Positions 28,364 through 41,270 are shown, counted from the stretch's first letter. The stretch is 64,000 bases of DNA from Sinisalibacter aestuarii (GCF_027923545.1 NZ_BROH01000004.1:1-64000); one strand, 5' to 3'. Numbers and translations: made by a program. The notes: generated by a model not told the origin, from the sequence alone.

Positions 28364-29236
28364 ATGAATGATACGGATGGCGGCATCTTTTCCTGCCGCA
28401 ACATATGCTGGATCGCCGGGGCGCTTCTGGGCCTCGTCGCGTTCCTTTTGATTGGCGGGCTCTGGGGCCTGATTATCGGCATCGTGGTTGCGGTGGCGAT
28501 CGCGCTGGTGCTGCTCCGGCTGTTCTGCTCAGGCCCGGCCGTGGCCGGCACCCATGTGCCCACCGTGGCGCGCGATGCGGCGCTGGCCAGTGGCGCCGGC
28601 GGCTCGGATGCGCTGGCGCATGACAAGGCATCGGATGCGGCGGCGGATGCGGCCGTTTCGGCGATGATGGGCGACGAGGAAACCGCCTCCGGCCTTGCCG
28701 GCGAAGGTGGGCGTTCGACGCCCGCGGCGGCGCTGAACGCCGCCTCGGTGAAGGCCGACCGGCCGGCGCAGGCGCATGGCGGCGAGGCCGTGGCGGCGAC
28801 GCCGAAACCGAAAGCGGCGGCAAAGCCGAAGGCCGAAGCCAAACCGAAAGCTGATGCCAAGCCGAAGGCGAAGGCTGCCGCGCCGAAACCCTCGGCCAGC
28901 AAGACGGCCACGGCAACGGCCAAGCCCGCCCGCACGCCGGTGGCGAAGGACGGCAAGCCCGAGCTTTTCACCAAGCCGCAGGGTGCGGCGGACGATCTGA
29001 AGCTGATCAAGGGTGTCGGCCCCAAGCTCGAAACCACGTTGAACGAGCTGGGCGTGTGGCATTACAGCCAGATCGCCGGGTGGCGGAAGAAGGAAGTCGA
29101 ATGGGTCGACGGTCAGCTCAGGTTCAAGGGGCGGATCGAGCGCGACGATTGGATCAAGCAGGCCAAGACGCTCGCCAAGGGCGGCACGACGGAGTTTTCC
29201 AAACGTGCCACCAAGACGGGCAAGTACGAGAAATAA
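28364..29236 (+). CDS. Membrane-anchored helix-hairpin-helix protein in the nuo operon
   Basis: 290 residues. One or two hydrophobic helices lie at about 14-50, then an Ala-rich stretch, a Lys/Pro/Ala repeat region (about 145-190), and a C-terminal domain beginning DDLKLIKGVGPKLETTLNELG. That domain matches the NuoE tail closely, down to the WVDGQLRFKGRIERDDWIKQAKTLAKGG part. The two genes likely share a duplicated module. A tethering or scaffold function at the membrane is inference. It has its own GGGGATTGAGAT-type upstream region. Confidence 0.75.
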   Translation: MNDTDGGIFSCRNICWIAGALLGLVAFLLIGGLWGLIIGIVVAVAIALVLLRLFCSGPAVAGTHVPTVARDAALASGAGGSDALAHDKASDAAADAAVSAMMGDEETASGLAGEGGRSTPAAALNAASVKADRPAQAHGGEAVAATPKPKAAAKPKAEAKPKADAKPKAKAAAPKPSASKTATATAKPARTPVAKDGKPELFTKPQGAADDLKLIKGVGPKLETTLNELGVWHYSQIAGWRKKEVEWVDGQLRFKGRIERDDWIKQAKTLAKGGTTEFSKRATKTGKYEK

Positions 29237-29256
29237 GGCCGAAGGGCTGAGTGAAA

Positions 29257-29484
29257 ATGAGCACCGATCCGGAGAAACACGCGCGCACGCGGCAGGGCAG
29301 GCTGGCTGGTCTCGTCATCGCCATGACCGGCGCGCTCTGGGTCGGGGCAACCTGGGCGGGAAACCATTGGGATTGGCCGCAGCGCACCCGAGCGCTGGTT
29401 GATCTCGCGGCGTTTGGCGGCTTCGCCTTTGCGCTGATCGTGACCTGGCGGATCTGGCGCGCAGGCCAGAAGGATGAAGGATAA
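29257..29484 (+). CDS. DUF5337-like small membrane protein
   Basis: 75 residues with a polar N-terminus (MSTDPEKHARTRQGR), then two hydrophobic helices (about 16-34 and 45-64) and a basic and acidic C-terminal tail. It matches the DUF5337 family that sits before nuoF in many Rhodobacteraceae. Its function is unknown. The ATG at 29257 is preferred to the GTG two codons upstream. It ends 6 bases before nuoF. Confidence 0.75.
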   Translation: MSTDPEKHARTRQGRLAGLVIAMTGALWVGATWAGNHWDWPQRTRALVDLAAFGGFAFALIVTWRIWRAGQKDEG

Positions 29485-29490
29485 GAGCGG

Positions 29491-30780
29491 ATGCTGACGG
29501 ATCAGGACCGGATCTTCACCAACCTGTATGGGATGCACGAGCGCACGCTCGCGGGCGCGAAGGCGCGCGGCCATTGGGATGGCACGGCGGGGATCATCGC
29601 CAAGGGGCGCGACTGGATCATCGACGAGATGAAGGCCAGCGGGTTGCGCGGGCGTGGAGGTGCGGGCTTTCCCACCGGCCTCAAATGGTCATTCATGCCG
29701 AAGGAAACGGACGGGCGCCCGGCCTATCTGGTGATCAATGCCGACGAATCCGAGCCCGGCACCTGCAAGGACCGCGAGATCCTGCGCCACGATCCGCATA
29801 CGCTGATCGAGGGGGCGCTGATCGCCAGCTTCGCGATGGGCGCGCATGTGGCCTATATCTACGTGCGCGGCGAGTTCATCCGCGAGCGCGAGGCGCTTCA
29901 GGCGGCGATCGACGAAGCCTATGATGCCGGGCTGCTCGGAAAGAACGCCGCCGGCTCGGGCTGGGATTTTGACCTGTTCGTCCATCACGGCGCCGGGGCC
30001 TATATCTGCGGCGAGGAAACGGCGCTGCTTGAAAGCCTCGAAGGCAAGAAGGGCATGCCCCGGATGAAGCCGCCCTTCCCGGCGGGGGCGGGCCTGTACG
30101 GTGCGCCGACCACGGTGAACAACGTCGAGAGCATTGCCGTGGTGCCCACGATCCTGCGCCGGGGGGCGACATGGTTTGCCGGTTTCGGGCGCAAGAACAA
30201 CGAAGGCACCAAGCTGTTCGCCATCTCCGGCCATGTGAACAACCCGGTGGTGGTGGAAGAGGCGATGTCGATCAGCTTCGAGGAGTTGATCGAGAAACAC
30301 GCCGGCGGCATTCGCGGCGGCTGGGACAACCTGCTCGCCGTTATCCCCGGCGGCTCGTCGGTGCCGGTGGTGCGCGGCGAAAACATGCGCGACGCGCTGA
30401 TGGATTTCGACTACCTGCGCGGCGAGCTGGGCTCCGGCCTCGGCACCGCGGCGGTGATCGTGATGGACCGTTCGGTCGACATCGTGAAGGCGATCTGGCG
30501 ACTGTCGAAATTCTACAAGCATGAAAGCTGCGGCCAGTGCACGCCCTGCCGCGAAGGCACCGGCTGGATGATGCGGGTGATGGACCGCCTCGTGCGCGGC
30601 GAGGCGGAGCTGGAAGAGATCGACATGCTGTTTGACGTGACCAAACAGGTGGAAGGCCACACGATCTGCGCCCTCGGCGATGCCGCCGCCTGGCCGATCC
30701 AGGGGCTGATCAAGAATTTCCGCGGCGAGATCGAAGACCGCATCAAGGCCCAGAAGGCGGGCCGGATGGCGGCGGAGTAA
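29491..30780 (+). CDS. nuoF: NADH-quinone oxidoreductase subunit F
   Basis: The 429-residue 51-kDa subunit, the site of NADH oxidation with FMN and cluster N3. [19 protein letters not shown] forms the nucleotide-binding loop, [19 protein letters not shown] the FMN region, and [15 protein letters not shown] plus HTICALGD the four cluster cysteines. It is of normal length. It lies between the DUF5337-like gene and nuoG (3-base gap to nuoG). Confidence 0.97.
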   Translation: MLTDQDRIFTNLYGMHERTLAGAKARGHWDGTAGIIAKGRDWIIDEMKASGLRGRGGAGFPTGLKWSFMPKETDGRPAYLVINADESEPGTCKDREILRHDPHTLIEGALIASFAMGAHVAYIYVRGEFIREREALQAAIDEAYDAGLLGKNAAGSGWDFDLFVHHGAGAYICGEETALLESLEGKKGMPRMKPPFPAGAGLYGAPTTVNNVESIAVVPTILRRGATWFAGFGRKNNEGTKLFAISGHVNNPVVVEEAMSISFEELIEKHAGGIRGGWDNLLAVIPGGSSVPVVRGENMRDALMDFDYLRGELGSGLGTAAVIVMDRSVDIVKAIWRLSKFYKHESCGQCTPCREGTGWMMRVMDRLVRGEAELEEIDMLFDVTKQVEGHTICALGDAAAWPIQGLIKNFRGEIEDRIKAQKAGRMAAE

Positions 30781-30783
30781 GAC

Positions 30784-32805
30784 ATGAGCGACCTCAAGAA
30801 AATCGTCATCGACGGCAATGAAGTCGAGGTGGATGGCGCGATGACCATCCTTCAGGCTTGCGAAGTGGCCGGCATCGAGGTGCCGCGTTTCTGCTATCAC
30901 GAGCGCCTCAGCATCGCCGGCAATTGCCGGATGTGCCTTGTCGAAGTGGTCGGCGGCCCGCCCAAGCCCGCCGCCTCCTGCGCCATGCAGGTGCGCGATC
31001 TGCGGCCCGGGCCGGAAGGTCAGCCGCCGGTGGTCAAGACCAACTCGCCGATGGTGAAGAAGGCGCGCGAAGGGGTGATGGAGTTCATCCTCATCAACCA
31101 CCCGCTCGATTGCCCGATCTGCGATCAGGGCGGCGAATGCGACCTTCAGGATCAGGCCGTCGCCTACGGCATGGATTTCTCGCGCTTCCGCGAGCCCAAG
31201 CGGGCGGTCGAGGATATCAACCTCGGCCCGCTGGTGAGCACGCAGATGACGCGCTGCATCTCCTGCACCCGCTGCGTGCGCTTCACCACCGAGGTGGCGG
31301 GGATCAGCCAGATGGGTCAGACGGGCCGGGGCGAGGATGCCGAGATCGTCTCCTACCTCAACGAAACGCTGGATTCGAACCTGCAGGGCAACATCATCGA
31401 CCTTTGCCCGGTCGGCGCGCTCACCTCTAAGCCCTATGCCTTCACCGCCCGCCCGTGGGAACTCACCAAGACCGAGACCATCGACGTGATGGATGCGCTT
31501 GGCTCCAACATCCGGGTGGATACGAAGGGCCGTGAAGTGATGCGCATCCTGCCGCGCAACCATGACGGGGTGAATGAGGAGTGGATCTCCGACAAGACCC
31601 GCTTCGTCTGGGACGGCCTCAAGCGCCAGCGGCTCGACAAGCCCTATCTGCGCAAGGGCGGCAAGCTCCAGCCCGCGACCTGGCCCGAAGCGCTCGCCGC
31701 TGCGGCGAAGACGATCAAGGGGGCCAAGACGCTGGCCGGTCTGGTCGGCGATCTCGCCTCGACCGAGGCGGCCTTTGCGCTCAAGCAATTGATCGAGGGG
31801 CAGGGCGGCAACGTCGAATGCCGCACCGACGGGGCGAAGCTGCCGGAGGGCAACCGCTCGGCCTATGTCGGCACCGCCACCATCGAAGACCTTGAAAACG
31901 CTCAGATGATCCAGCTCATCGGCACCAACCCGCGCGACGAGGCGCCGGTGCTCAACGCGCGCATCCGCAAGGCGTGGCTCAAGGGCGCCAATATCGGGCT
32001 GGTCGGCGAACAGGTCGATCTGACCTACGATTACGCCTATGTCGGCAATGACCGCGCCGCGCTTGAGGGCCTGCTCGACCATAAGTTCACCACGGTTCTC
32101 GATGTGCCCTCGGTCGTGGTGATCGGGCAGGGTGCGATCAACGAGGCCGATGGCGAGGCGGTTCTCGCCACCGCCATGCGGCTTGCCGAGCTGACCAACT
32201 CCAAATTCATGGTGCTGCACACAGCCGCCGGCCGGGTCGGCGCGATGGATGTGGGCGCCACCACCAAAGGCGGGCTCGCCGCCGCGACGGATGGGGCCGA
32301 CGTGATCTTCAACATGGGCGCCGACGAGATCGAGATCGAGGCCGGGCCGAAGGTGATCTATATGGGCAGCCACGGCGACCGTGGCGCGCACCGGGCCGAT
32401 ATCATCCTGCCCGCCGCCGCCTATACCGAGGAATCCGGCCTGTTCGTCAACACCGAGGGCCGCCCGCAACTGGCGCTGCGCGCCGCCTTCCCGCCGGGTG
32501 AGGCGAAGGAAAACTGGGCGGTGCTGCGCGCGCTGTCGGCGGACCTCAAGGCCACCCAGCCGTGGGATACGCAAGCCGCCCTGCGCCGGGCGATGATCGC
32601 CGCCGTGCCGCATCTGGGCGCGCTCGACGTGGTGCCGCAGAACGACTGGACGATGCTCAAGGCGAAGAAACCGGGCAAGGCGACCTTCCGCAACGCGGTG
32701 AAGGATTTCTACCTGACCAACCCGATCGCCCGCGCCTCGGCGCTGATGGCCGAGCTGTCGGCCCAGGCCAGGGCCCGCAAGGCCGAGGACATCGCCGCCG
32801 AATGA
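30784..32805 (+). CDS. nuoG: NADH-quinone oxidoreductase subunit G
   Basis: The 673-residue 75-kDa subunit. The N-terminal 2Fe-2S domain (N1b) uses [37 protein letters not shown] carries N5 with its histidine ligand; [10 protein letters not shown] and DLCPVGAL carry N4. The remaining molybdopterin-oxidoreductase-like domain lacks cofactor function in this family. The extra N7 site of E. coli NuoG is not apparent. Its stop overlaps the next gene by 4 bases (ATGA). Confidence 0.96.
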   Translation: MSDLKKIVIDGNEVEVDGAMTILQACEVAGIEVPRFCYHERLSIAGNCRMCLVEVVGGPPKPAASCAMQVRDLRPGPEGQPPVVKTNSPMVKKAREGVMEFILINHPLDCPICDQGGECDLQDQAVAYGMDFSRFREPKRAVEDINLGPLVSTQMTRCISCTRCVRFTTEVAGISQMGQTGRGEDAEIVSYLNETLDSNLQGNIIDLCPVGALTSKPYAFTARPWELTKTETIDVMDALGSNIRVDTKGREVMRILPRNHDGVNEEWISDKTRFVWDGLKRQRLDKPYLRKGGKLQPATWPEALAAAAKTIKGAKTLAGLVGDLASTEAAFALKQLIEGQGGNVECRTDGAKLPEGNRSAYVGTATIEDLENAQMIQLIGTNPRDEAPVLNARIRKAWLKGANIGLVGEQVDLTYDYAYVGNDRAALEGLLDHKFTTVLDVPSVVVIGQGAINEADGEAVLATAMRLAELTNSKFMVLHTAAGRVGAMDVGATTKGGLAAATDGADVIFNMGADEIEIEAGPKVIYMGSHGDRGAHRADIILPAAAYTEESGLFVNTEGRPQLALRAAFPPGEAKENWAVLRALSADLKATQPWDTQAALRRAMIAAVPHLGALDVVPQNDWTMLKAKKPGKATFRNAVKDFYLTNPIARASALMAELSAQARARKAEDIAAE

Positions 32806-33203
32806 CGCTGCGCCGTGCCCATATCGCCCCGATGCTCGCGCTTGCGGGCTGCGCCACCGCCGCCGATACGGCGGACCGGGCGGCGCAGCCGTTCGCGCCG
32901 GGCTATCTGGGGATCGAAACGGCGCTGCTCGACGGCGATCTGGTGTCGTTCCTGGTGAGCATGACCGGCGCGCGCGACAATGCCGATGTGGCGGCCTATG
33001 GCGAATGCGCGGCGGCGCAATATGCGCTCATCCGGGGCTATGGCTTTGCCCGGCATGTGCGCACCAACGTGGAACAGAAGGGCAGCGTGTGGAACGGAAA
33101 TGCCGTCTATGTCATTTCCGATGCGCTGCCGCAGGGCTTGAAGACGATCGACGCGGAAGTGACGGTCGCCGCCTGCGAAGAAAACGGGATACCGACGATC
33201 TGA
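32802..33203 (+). CDS. Putative lipoprotein between nuoG and nuoH
   Basis: 133 residues. A short basic start leads to a lipobox LALAGC with the cysteine at residue 17, so lipidation and outer or inner membrane anchoring are predicted. The mature region has two further cysteines (YGECAAAQY and VAACEENG). I do not recognise the family. It overlaps nuoG (ATGA) and precedes nuoH by 12 bases, so it is expressed with complex I. Confidence 0.72.
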   Translation: MTLRRAHIAPMLALAGCATAADTADRAAQPFAPGYLGIETALLDGDLVSFLVSMTGARDNADVAAYGECAAAQYALIRGYGFARHVRTNVEQKGSVWNGNAVYVISDALPQGLKTIDAEVTVAACEENGIPTI

Positions 33204-33215
33204 GGCACATGCACG

Positions 33216-34253
33216 ATGTATGAATTCTTCACGACGACCAACCTCGGCATAGCGCTGCTCATTCTCGGGCAGGTGCTGCTGATCGTGGTGCCGCTTCTGG
33301 TGGCGCTGGCCTTCCTGCTCTGGGCCGACCGCAAGGTCTGGGCTGCGGTGCAGCTGCGCAAGGGCCCCAACGTGGTGGGCGCTTTCGGCCTGCTGCAAAG
33401 CTTTGCCGACTTCATCAAATACGTGCTGAAAGAGATCGTGGTGCCGGCGGGGGCCGACAAGTTCGTCTTTTTCCTCGCACCGATGACCTCGCTGGTGCTG
33501 GCGCTGGTGGCCTGGGCGGTGATCCCGTTCAACGATGGCTGGGTCGTGGCCGATATCAACGTCGCCATCCTGTTCATCTTCGCCGTCTCCTCGCTCGAGG
33601 TCTATGGCGTGATCATGGGCGGCTGGGCGTCGAACTCGAAATACCCGTTCCTCGGCAGCCTGCGCTCGGCGGCGCAGATGATTTCCTACGAGGTTTCCAT
33701 CGGCCTCATCATCATCGGCGTGATCCTGTCGACCGGCTCGATGAACCTGACCGCCATCGTCCATGCCCAGGAGGGGGCGGGGCTGTTCTCGTGGTACTGG
33801 ATCCCGCATTTCCCGATGGTGATCCTGTTCATCATCTCGGCGCATGCCGAAACCAACCGCCCGCCCTTCGACCTGCCGGAAGCGGAATCCGAGCTGGTGG
33901 CGGGCTATCAGGTGGAATATTCCTCCACCCCCTTCCTGCTCTACATGATCGGCGAATACGTCGCGATCACGCTGATGACGGCGCTGATTTCGATCCTGTT
34001 CTTCGGCGGCTGGCTGTCGCCGATCCCCGGGCTGCCCGACGGCATCCTGTGGCTGTTCCTCAAGATGGCCTTCTTCTGGTTCGTCTTCATGATGACCAAG
34101 TCGGTCGTCCCGCGCTACCGCTATGACCAGCTCATGCGGATCGGCTGGAAAGTGTTCCTGCCGCTCTCGCTCGCCTGGGTCGTGCTGGTGGCCTTCTTTG
34201 CTCAATACGGCGCGTTCTGGGGCACCTATGCGCGCTGGACCACGGGGGGCTGA
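33216..34253 (+). CDS. nuoH: NADH-quinone oxidoreductase subunit H
   Basis: A 345-residue membrane subunit with about eight helices that joins the peripheral and membrane arms and closes the quinone chamber. Conserved segments include [34 protein letters not shown] and [27 protein letters not shown], the acidic loop that lies at the quinone entrance. Length and motifs are normal. Confidence 0.96.
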   Translation: MYEFFTTTNLGIALLILGQVLLIVVPLLVALAFLLWADRKVWAAVQLRKGPNVVGAFGLLQSFADFIKYVLKEIVVPAGADKFVFFLAPMTSLVLALVAWAVIPFNDGWVVADINVAILFIFAVSSLEVYGVIMGGWASNSKYPFLGSLRSAAQMISYEVSIGLIIIGVILSTGSMNLTAIVHAQEGAGLFSWYWIPHFPMVILFIISAHAETNRPPFDLPEAESELVAGYQVEYSSTPFLLYMIGEYVAITLMTALISILFFGGWLSPIPGLPDGILWLFLKMAFFWFVFMMTKSVVPRYRYDQLMRIGWKVFLPLSLAWVVLVAFFAQYGAFWGTYARWTTGG

Positions 34254-34256
34254 TTG

Positions 34257-34748
34257 ATGGCTTTCGACTATGTCCGCGCCGCGAAATATTTCGTGCTCTG
34301 GGATTTCATCACCGGCTTCAGGCTGGGGCTGAAATACTTCTTCAAGCCGAAATACACGGTGAACTACCCCTATGAGAAAAACCCGCTCTCGGTGCGCTTC
34401 CGGGGCGAGCACGCGCTGCGCCGCTACCCGAACGGCGAAGAGCGCTGCATCGCCTGCAAGCTGTGCGAGGCGATCTGCCCGGCCCAGGCGATCACCATCG
34501 ACGCCGAGCCGCGCGACGACGGCTCGCGGCGCACCACGCGCTACGACATCGACATGACCAAGTGCATCTATTGCGGCTATTGCCAGGAGGCCTGCCCGGT
34601 CGATGCCATCGTCGAGGGGCCGAATTTCGAGTTTGCCACCGAGAGCCGCGAGGAGCTGTTTTACGACAAGCAGAAACTGCTCGATAACGGCGAGCGCTGG
34701 GAAGCCGAGATCGCCCGCAATATCGAGCTGGACGCGCCTTACAGATGA
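34257..34748 (+). CDS. nuoI: NADH-quinone oxidoreductase subunit I
   Basis: A 163-residue 23-kDa subunit with two [4Fe-4S] clusters (N6a, N6b). [16 protein letters not shown] and [16 protein letters not shown] are both complete. N-terminal amphipathic helix [16 protein letters not shown]. It starts at ATG 34257, 3 bases after the nuoH stop; a TTG directly before it is ignored. The end overlaps the next gene by 4 bases. Confidence 0.96.
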   Translation: MAFDYVRAAKYFVLWDFITGFRLGLKYFFKPKYTVNYPYEKNPLSVRFRGEHALRRYPNGEERCIACKLCEAICPAQAITIDAEPRDDGSRRTTRYDIDMTKCIYCGYCQEACPVDAIVEGPNFEFATESREELFYDKQKLLDNGERWEAEIARNIELDAPYR

Positions 34749-35155
34749 GCGATTTCGCCAAGACATATGCCGCGATGATGGAGCAGGGGGCTGCCGCGCT
34801 CCGGGCGATGAACCCGGCGCTCGAGCAATTCACGCCGCAGGGCTTCGACAAGCTGTTCCCGACCATGCCGAAAGACTGGATGGAAGCGGTGTTTGGCAAC
34901 GCCTTCAACCCCGAGGGGCTGGACGCGAAAACCCGGCTTCTGGTCACGCTTGGCGGCCTCGTCGCCACCGGCGCGATGGCGGAGCCGCAGATCAAGCTCA
35001 CCGTGCGCCACCTGATCGAGACCGGGGCGACGGAGAAGGAAATTGCCGAAGTGATCTACCAGATGTCGATGCTGGGCGGTCTGCCGGCCATGAACCGCGC
35101 GCTGGAACTCGCCAACGAGGTCTTCGCGGAAGGAAACGAGGAGGGGGACGCATGA
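34745..35155 (+). CDS. Carboxymuconolactone decarboxylase-like (AhpD-fold) protein lacking CXXC
   Basis: 136 residues, all-helical, with [48 protein letters not shown], the usual CMD-fold core. The redox CXXC pair of AhpD is absent; the protein has no cysteine at all, so a peroxidase function is unlikely. Its role in complex I biogenesis is guessed from position only. It overlaps both nuoI and nuoJ by 4 bases (ATGA), so it is translationally coupled. Confidence 0.82.
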   Translation: MSDFAKTYAAMMEQGAAALRAMNPALEQFTPQGFDKLFPTMPKDWMEAVFGNAFNPEGLDAKTRLLVTLGGLVATGAMAEPQIKLTVRHLIETGATEKEIAEVIYQMSMLGGLPAMNRALELANEVFAEGNEEGDA

Positions 35156-35757
35156 GTGTCGCCGGAGTTGTATTCTATATTTTCGCGCTCACCGTGCTCG
35201 CGGGCGGCGTCTTCACCGTGGTGAGCCGCAACCCGGTGCATTCGGTGCTCTGGCTGATCACCGCCTTCATCGGTGCGACCGGGCTGTTCGTGCTGATGGG
35301 CGCGGAGTTTCTCGCGATGCTCCTGATGATCGTCTATGTCGGCGCGGTGGCGGTGCTGTTCCTCTTCGTGGTGATGATGCTCGATATCGACTTCGCCGAA
35401 CTGAAGGCGGGGATGGCGAAATACCTGCCCATCGCGCTGCTGATCGGGGTGATTCTGCTCATTGAGCTGGCGATGATCTTCGGCACCTGGGTCGCCGCCG
35501 ATGGCGTGACGCTGCTGGCGCGGCCGGAAGCGGGCGAGATCGCCAATACCGAGGCGCTGGGGCGCGTGGTCTATACCGAGTATCTGCTGCTGTTCCAGCT
35601 CGCCGGGCTGGTGCTGCTGGTGGCGATGATCGGGGCCATCGTGCTGACGATGCGCCACCGCAAGGACATCAAGCGCCAGAACGTCGTGATGCAGATGCAG
35701 CGCGACCCGAAAGCGGCGATCAAGCTGGTGGATGTGAAGCCCGGGCAAGGGCTCTGA
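35152..35757 (+). CDS. nuoJ: NADH-quinone oxidoreductase subunit J
   Basis: 201 residues with five membrane helices. The third helix contains the conserved [21 protein letters not shown] segment with the pi-bulge region that relays conformational change along the proton arm. The start ATG at 35152 overlaps the upstream gene; longer open frames are shadows. The C-terminal cytoplasmic or periplasmic tail is Lys/Gln-rich. Confidence 0.95.
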   Translation: MSVAGVVFYIFALTVLAGGVFTVVSRNPVHSVLWLITAFIGATGLFVLMGAEFLAMLLMIVYVGAVAVLFLFVVMMLDIDFAELKAGMAKYLPIALLIGVILLIELAMIFGTWVAADGVTLLARPEAGEIANTEALGRVVYTEYLLLFQLAGLVLLVAMIGAIVLTMRHRKDIKRQNVVMQMQRDPKAAIKLVDVKPGQGL

Positions 35758-35794
35758 AAGAACTGGGCCGCAAAGGCCAGACGAGAGGGACGAC

Positions 35795-36100
35795 ATGGTT
35801 GGACTTGAACATTACCTCGGGGTCGCGGCGGCTTTGTTCGTCGTCGGCATCTTCGGGATCTTCCTCAACCGCAAGAATATCATCGTGCTGCTCATGTCGA
35901 TCGAGCTGATCCTGCTGGCGGTGAACATCAACCTGGTGGCCTTCTCGACCCACCTGGGCAACCTGCAGGGCCAGGTCTTCACGATGTTCGTGCTGACGGT
36001 GGCTGCCGCGGAGGCCGCCATCGGCCTCGCGATCCTGGTGACCTTCTTCCGTGGCCGCGGTTCGATCGCGGTGGAAGACGTGAACGTGATGAAAGGCTGA
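35795..36100 (+). CDS. nuoK: NADH-quinone oxidoreductase subunit K
   Basis: 101 residues with three helices. The second helix has the conserved Glu in [14 protein letters not shown], and the third has another in [15 protein letters not shown], both required for proton movement in homologues. It starts 37 bases after nuoJ with GAGAGGGACGAC upstream. Confidence 0.96.
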   Translation: MVGLEHYLGVAAALFVVGIFGIFLNRKNIIVLLMSIELILLAVNINLVAFSTHLGNLQGQVFTMFVLTVAAAEAAIGLAILVTFFRGRGSIAVEDVNVMKG

Positions 36101-36105
36101 GCCAC

Positions 36106-38219
36106 ATGGTCCAGATCATCCTCTTCGCCCCGCTGATCGGCGCCATCATCGCGGGCTTCGGCCATCGCGTGATCGGCGACAAGGGCGCGCAATGGCTCAC
36201 CACCGGGCTTCTGTTCCTCTCGGCGCTCCTGAGCTGGATCGTCTTCCTGTGGCTGCCCGAGGGCACCCAGCATATCCAGATCCTGCGCTGGATCGACTCC
36301 GGCTCGCTGCAGACCGACTGGGCGATCCGCCTTGACCGGCTGACGGCGATCATGCTGGTGGTGGTCACCACCGTCTCGGCGCTCGTGCACCTCTACTCGA
36401 TGGGCTACATGGCCCATGATCCGCAGTTCGAGGGCGTGAGCTACCGGCCGCGCTTCTTTGCCTATCTCTCGCTCTTCACCTTCGCCATGCTGATGCTGGT
36501 GACCGCCGACAACCTCGCGCAGATGTTCTTCGGCTGGGAGGGCGTGGGCCTCGCCTCCTACCTGCTCATCGGCTTCTACTACAAGAAACCCTCGGCCAAC
36601 GCCGCCGCGATCAAGGCGTTCGTGGTCAACCGGGTGGGCGATTTCGGCTTCGTGCTGGGCATTGCCGGGCTGTTCCTGATGACCGACTCGATCCGGCTCG
36701 ACGACGTGTTCGCCGCCGCGCCGCACCTGGCCGAAACCCAGATCCACTTCCTCTGGGCCGAGTGGAACGCGGCCAACGTGCTCGCCTTCCTGCTCTTCGT
36801 CGGTGCGATGGGCAAATCGGCGCAGCTCTTCCTGCACACCTGGTTGCCGGACGCGATGGAAGGCCCGACCCCGGTTTCGGCGCTGATCCACGCCGCCACG
36901 ATGGTGACGGCGGGCGTCTTCCTCGTCAGCCGGATGTCGCCGCTGATGGAATACGCCCCCGCTGCGACGAGCTTCATCGTCGTCATCGGCGCGGCCTCGG
37001 CCTTCATCGCCGCCACGATCGGCCTCGTGCAGAACGACATCAAGCGCGTGATCGCCTATTCGACCATGTCGCAGCTCGGCTACATGTTCGTGGCTGCGGG
37101 CGTGGGCGTCTATTCGGTGGCGATGTTCCACCTGCTCACCCACGCCTTCTTCAAGGCGATGCTGTTTCTCGGCGCCGGCTCGGTCATCCACGGGATGCAT
37201 CACGAGCAGGACATGCGCAATTACGGCGGGCTGAAGGACAAGCTGCCCTTCACCTTCTGGATCATGCTGATCGGCACGCTGGCGATCACCGGCGTGGGCA
37301 TCCCGCTCACCGCCATCGGTTTTGCCGGTTTCCTGTCGAAAGACGCGATCATCGAGAGCGCCTGGGCCGGCACCAATGGCGGCGCTGCCTTCTGGGCGCT
37401 GGTCATCGCCGCGCTGTTCACCAGCTTCTATTCCTGGCGGCTGATGTTCCTCACCTTCTGGGGGCGCCCGCGCGGCGACAAGCACACCCATGATCATGCC
37501 CATGAAAGCCCGACCGTGATGCTCGTGCCGCTGGGCGTGCTCGCGGCGGGTGCGGTCTTTGCCGGGATGATCTGGTATGGCTCGTTCTTCGGCGACCACA
37601 ACAAGGTGAACGCCTTCTTCGGCATCCCGGCCCATGCCGAGGCCGATGCCGGCCATGCCGCCGAGGATGCCGCTCCGGCGGCGGAGAGTGCGGGCGAGGG
37701 CGACGATGCCGCCGCCGCACCGGACGCGGCCGATCATGCTGCTGCCGAGCCGCATGTTGCCGCCGCGCCGGAAGGGGCGATCTTCATGCACCCCGACAAC
37801 CACGTGATCGACGACGCCCACCATGCGCCGACCTGGGTCAAGCTCTCGCCCTTCGTGGCGATGGTGATCGGCTTCCTCACCGCCTTCTGGTTCTACATCG
37901 TCAACCCGGCGCTGCCCAAGCGTCTGGCCGAGGCGCAGCCGCATCTCTACCGCTTCCTGCTCAACAAGTGGTATTTCGACGAAGCCTATGACTTCCTCTT
38001 CGTTCGCCCGGCCAAGGCGCTTGGCCGCTTCCTGTGGAAGCGCGGCGACGGCAACGTGATCGACGGCGCGATCAACGGGCTGGCGATGGGCGTGGTGCCC
38101 TTCTTCACCCGCGCCGCGCAACGGCTGCAATCGGGCTACGTCTTTACCTATGCCTTCACGATGGTCATCGGCATCGTCGTACTCATTACCATCGTGGCGA
38201 TCACCGGAGGGGCGAACTG

Positions 38220-38220
<1 letters not shown>
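36106..38220 (+). CDS. nuoL: NADH-quinone oxidoreductase subunit L
   Basis: A 704-residue Mrp-antiporter-like subunit with about sixteen helices, the distal proton pump and the long lateral helix. Core motifs are [35 protein letters not shown] and [27 protein letters not shown] low-complexity Ala/Asp/Glu/His-rich insertion (about residues 505-560, [21 protein letters not shown]) lies in a loop before the last helices; similar inserts are common in Rhodobacteraceae NuoL. Confidence 0.96.
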
Positions 38221-39758
<1,538 letters not shown>

Positions 39759-39768
39759 GGGGAACGAC

Positions 39769-41208
39769 ATGACCTCGTTCGATCTGCAAGCCATTCTCCC
39801 CGAGCTGATCCTCGCGGTCTACGCGATGCTCGCTCTGCTGGCCGCCGTCTATACCGGCAAGGACAAGACGACCCCGCTCGTCACCTATGCCACGGCGGCT
39901 GTGATGCTGGCGCTGGCGCTCTATATCGGCCTCGGCGATCCGGTGACCGGCCCGGCCTTCGGCGGGCTGATCATGGCCGATGCCTATGCCCGCTTCGCCA
40001 AGGTGGGCATCCTCGTGGCCGCCGCCGCCGTGCTGCTGGCCGGCGAGGCGACGATGCTGCGCCGCGGGCTGGGGCGGTTTGAATACCCGCTGCTCATTTC
40101 GCTCGCCACGGTGGGCATGATGATCATGGTCTCCGCCGCCGATCTGATGACGCTCTATATGGGGCTCGAGCTGCAATCGCTCTCGCTCTACGTGGTCGCC
40201 GCGATGAAGCGCGACAGCGTGAAATCGACCGAAGCGGGGATGAAATACTTCATCCTCGGCGCGCTCTCGTCGGGCCTGTTGCTCTACGGCGCCTCGCTTG
40301 CCTACGGCTATGCCGGCACCACCCGGTTTGACGGCATCATCGCCGCCGCGACCGATGGGCATGTGGGGATGGGGCTGCTCTTCGGCCTCACCTTCGTCGC
40401 CGCCGGCCTTGCCTTCAAGGTCTCCGCCGTGCCCTTCCACATGTGGACGCCGGATGTTTACGAAGGCGCGCCGACCCCGGTCACCGCCTTCTTCGCCACG
40501 GCGCCGAAACTCGCCGCGATGGGCCTGTTTGGCCGGGTGATGTTCGACGCCTTCGGCAATGCCGTGGCCGACTGGCAGCAGATCATCGCGCTGATGGCGG
40601 TGCTCTCGATGTTCCTCGGTGCGGTTGCCGCGATCGGGCAGACCAACATCAAGCGGCTGATGGCCTATTCCTCGATCTCGCACATGGGCTTTGCCCTGCT
40701 CGGCCTCGCCGCCGGCACCGCCTACGGGGTGCAGGCGATGCTCGTCTATATGGCGATCTATCTCACCATGAATGTGGGCACCTTCGCCTTCATCATGTCG
40801 ATGGAGCGCGACGGGATGCAGGTGACGGAAATCTCGGCGCTGAACCAATATGCCAAGCATGAGCCGGTGAAGGCGCTGGCGATGCTGGTGCTCTTGTTCT
40901 CGCTTGCCGGTGTGCCGCCGATGGTGGGCTTTTTCGGTAAGCTCTACGTGCTCAACGCCGCGGTGCAGGCCGATCTGACCTGGCTTGCCGTGGCCGGGGT
41001 GATCGCCTCGGTGATCGGCGCCTTCTACTATCTGCGCATCGTCTATTACATGTATTTCGGCGAAAGCGAGGAGCGGCTTGAAACACCGATGAGCCCGGCG
41101 GCCTGGGTGATGCTGGTGGGGTCGGCGGCGGCGATGCTGCTCGGCGTCATCAACCTGTTCGGCGTCGAGGGCGCGGCGGCGGCGGCGGCGGCGGCCCTTG
41201 TCAACTGA
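39769..41208 (+). CDS. nuoN: NADH-quinone oxidoreductase subunit N
   Basis: The 479-residue third antiporter-like subunit and the last gene of the operon. Conserved [20 protein letters not shown] holds the helix-5 Glu and [27 protein letters not shown] the Lys-bearing helix. A short Ala run ends the protein. The ATG at 39769 follows GAGGGGAACGAC; the ORF is open further upstream into nuoM and that part is ignored. Two hairpins follow the stop. Confidence 0.96.
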   Translation: MTSFDLQAILPELILAVYAMLALLAAVYTGKDKTTPLVTYATAAVMLALALYIGLGDPVTGPAFGGLIMADAYARFAKVGILVAAAAVLLAGEATMLRRGLGRFEYPLLISLATVGMMIMVSAADLMTLYMGLELQSLSLYVVAAMKRDSVKSTEAGMKYFILGALSSGLLLYGASLAYGYAGTTRFDGIIAAATDGHVGMGLLFGLTFVAAGLAFKVSAVPFHMWTPDVYEGAPTPVTAFFATAPKLAAMGLFGRVMFDAFGNAVADWQQIIALMAVLSMFLGAVAAIGQTNIKRLMAYSSISHMGFALLGLAAGTAYGVQAMLVYMAIYLTMNVGTFAFIMSMERDGMQVTEISALNQYAKHEPVKALAMLVLLFSLAGVPPMVGFFGKLYVLNAAVQADLTWLAVAGVIASVIGAFYYLRIVYYMYFGESEERLETPMSPAAWVMLVGSAAAMLLGVINLFGVEGAAAAAAAALVN

Positions 41209-41222
41209 CCGGGGGCATGTTG

Positions 41223-41270
41223 CCGTTTTCTTGCTAGGAAAACGGCCCGAAGTCTTGGAAAGACTTCGGG
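41223..41270 (+). repeat. Two tandem perfect hairpins between nuoN and birA
   Basis: CCGTTTTC / GAAAACGG with a 7-base loop (41223-41245) is directly followed by CCCGAAGTCTT / AAGACTTCGGG with a GGA loop (41246-41270). Both stems are perfect. No T-run follows, and the birA ATG is 8 bases further on. They may limit readthrough from nuo or protect the nuo mRNA end. Confidence 0.9.

Noticed and set aside
29689-32613. 974-residue minus-strand ORF opposite nuoF and nuoG
   Set aside because: Antisense shadow; both subunits on the plus strand are complete with all cluster motifs.
35812-38130. 772-residue minus-strand ORF opposite nuoK and nuoL
   Set aside because: Antisense shadow with His/Arg/Glu low complexity and no family pattern.
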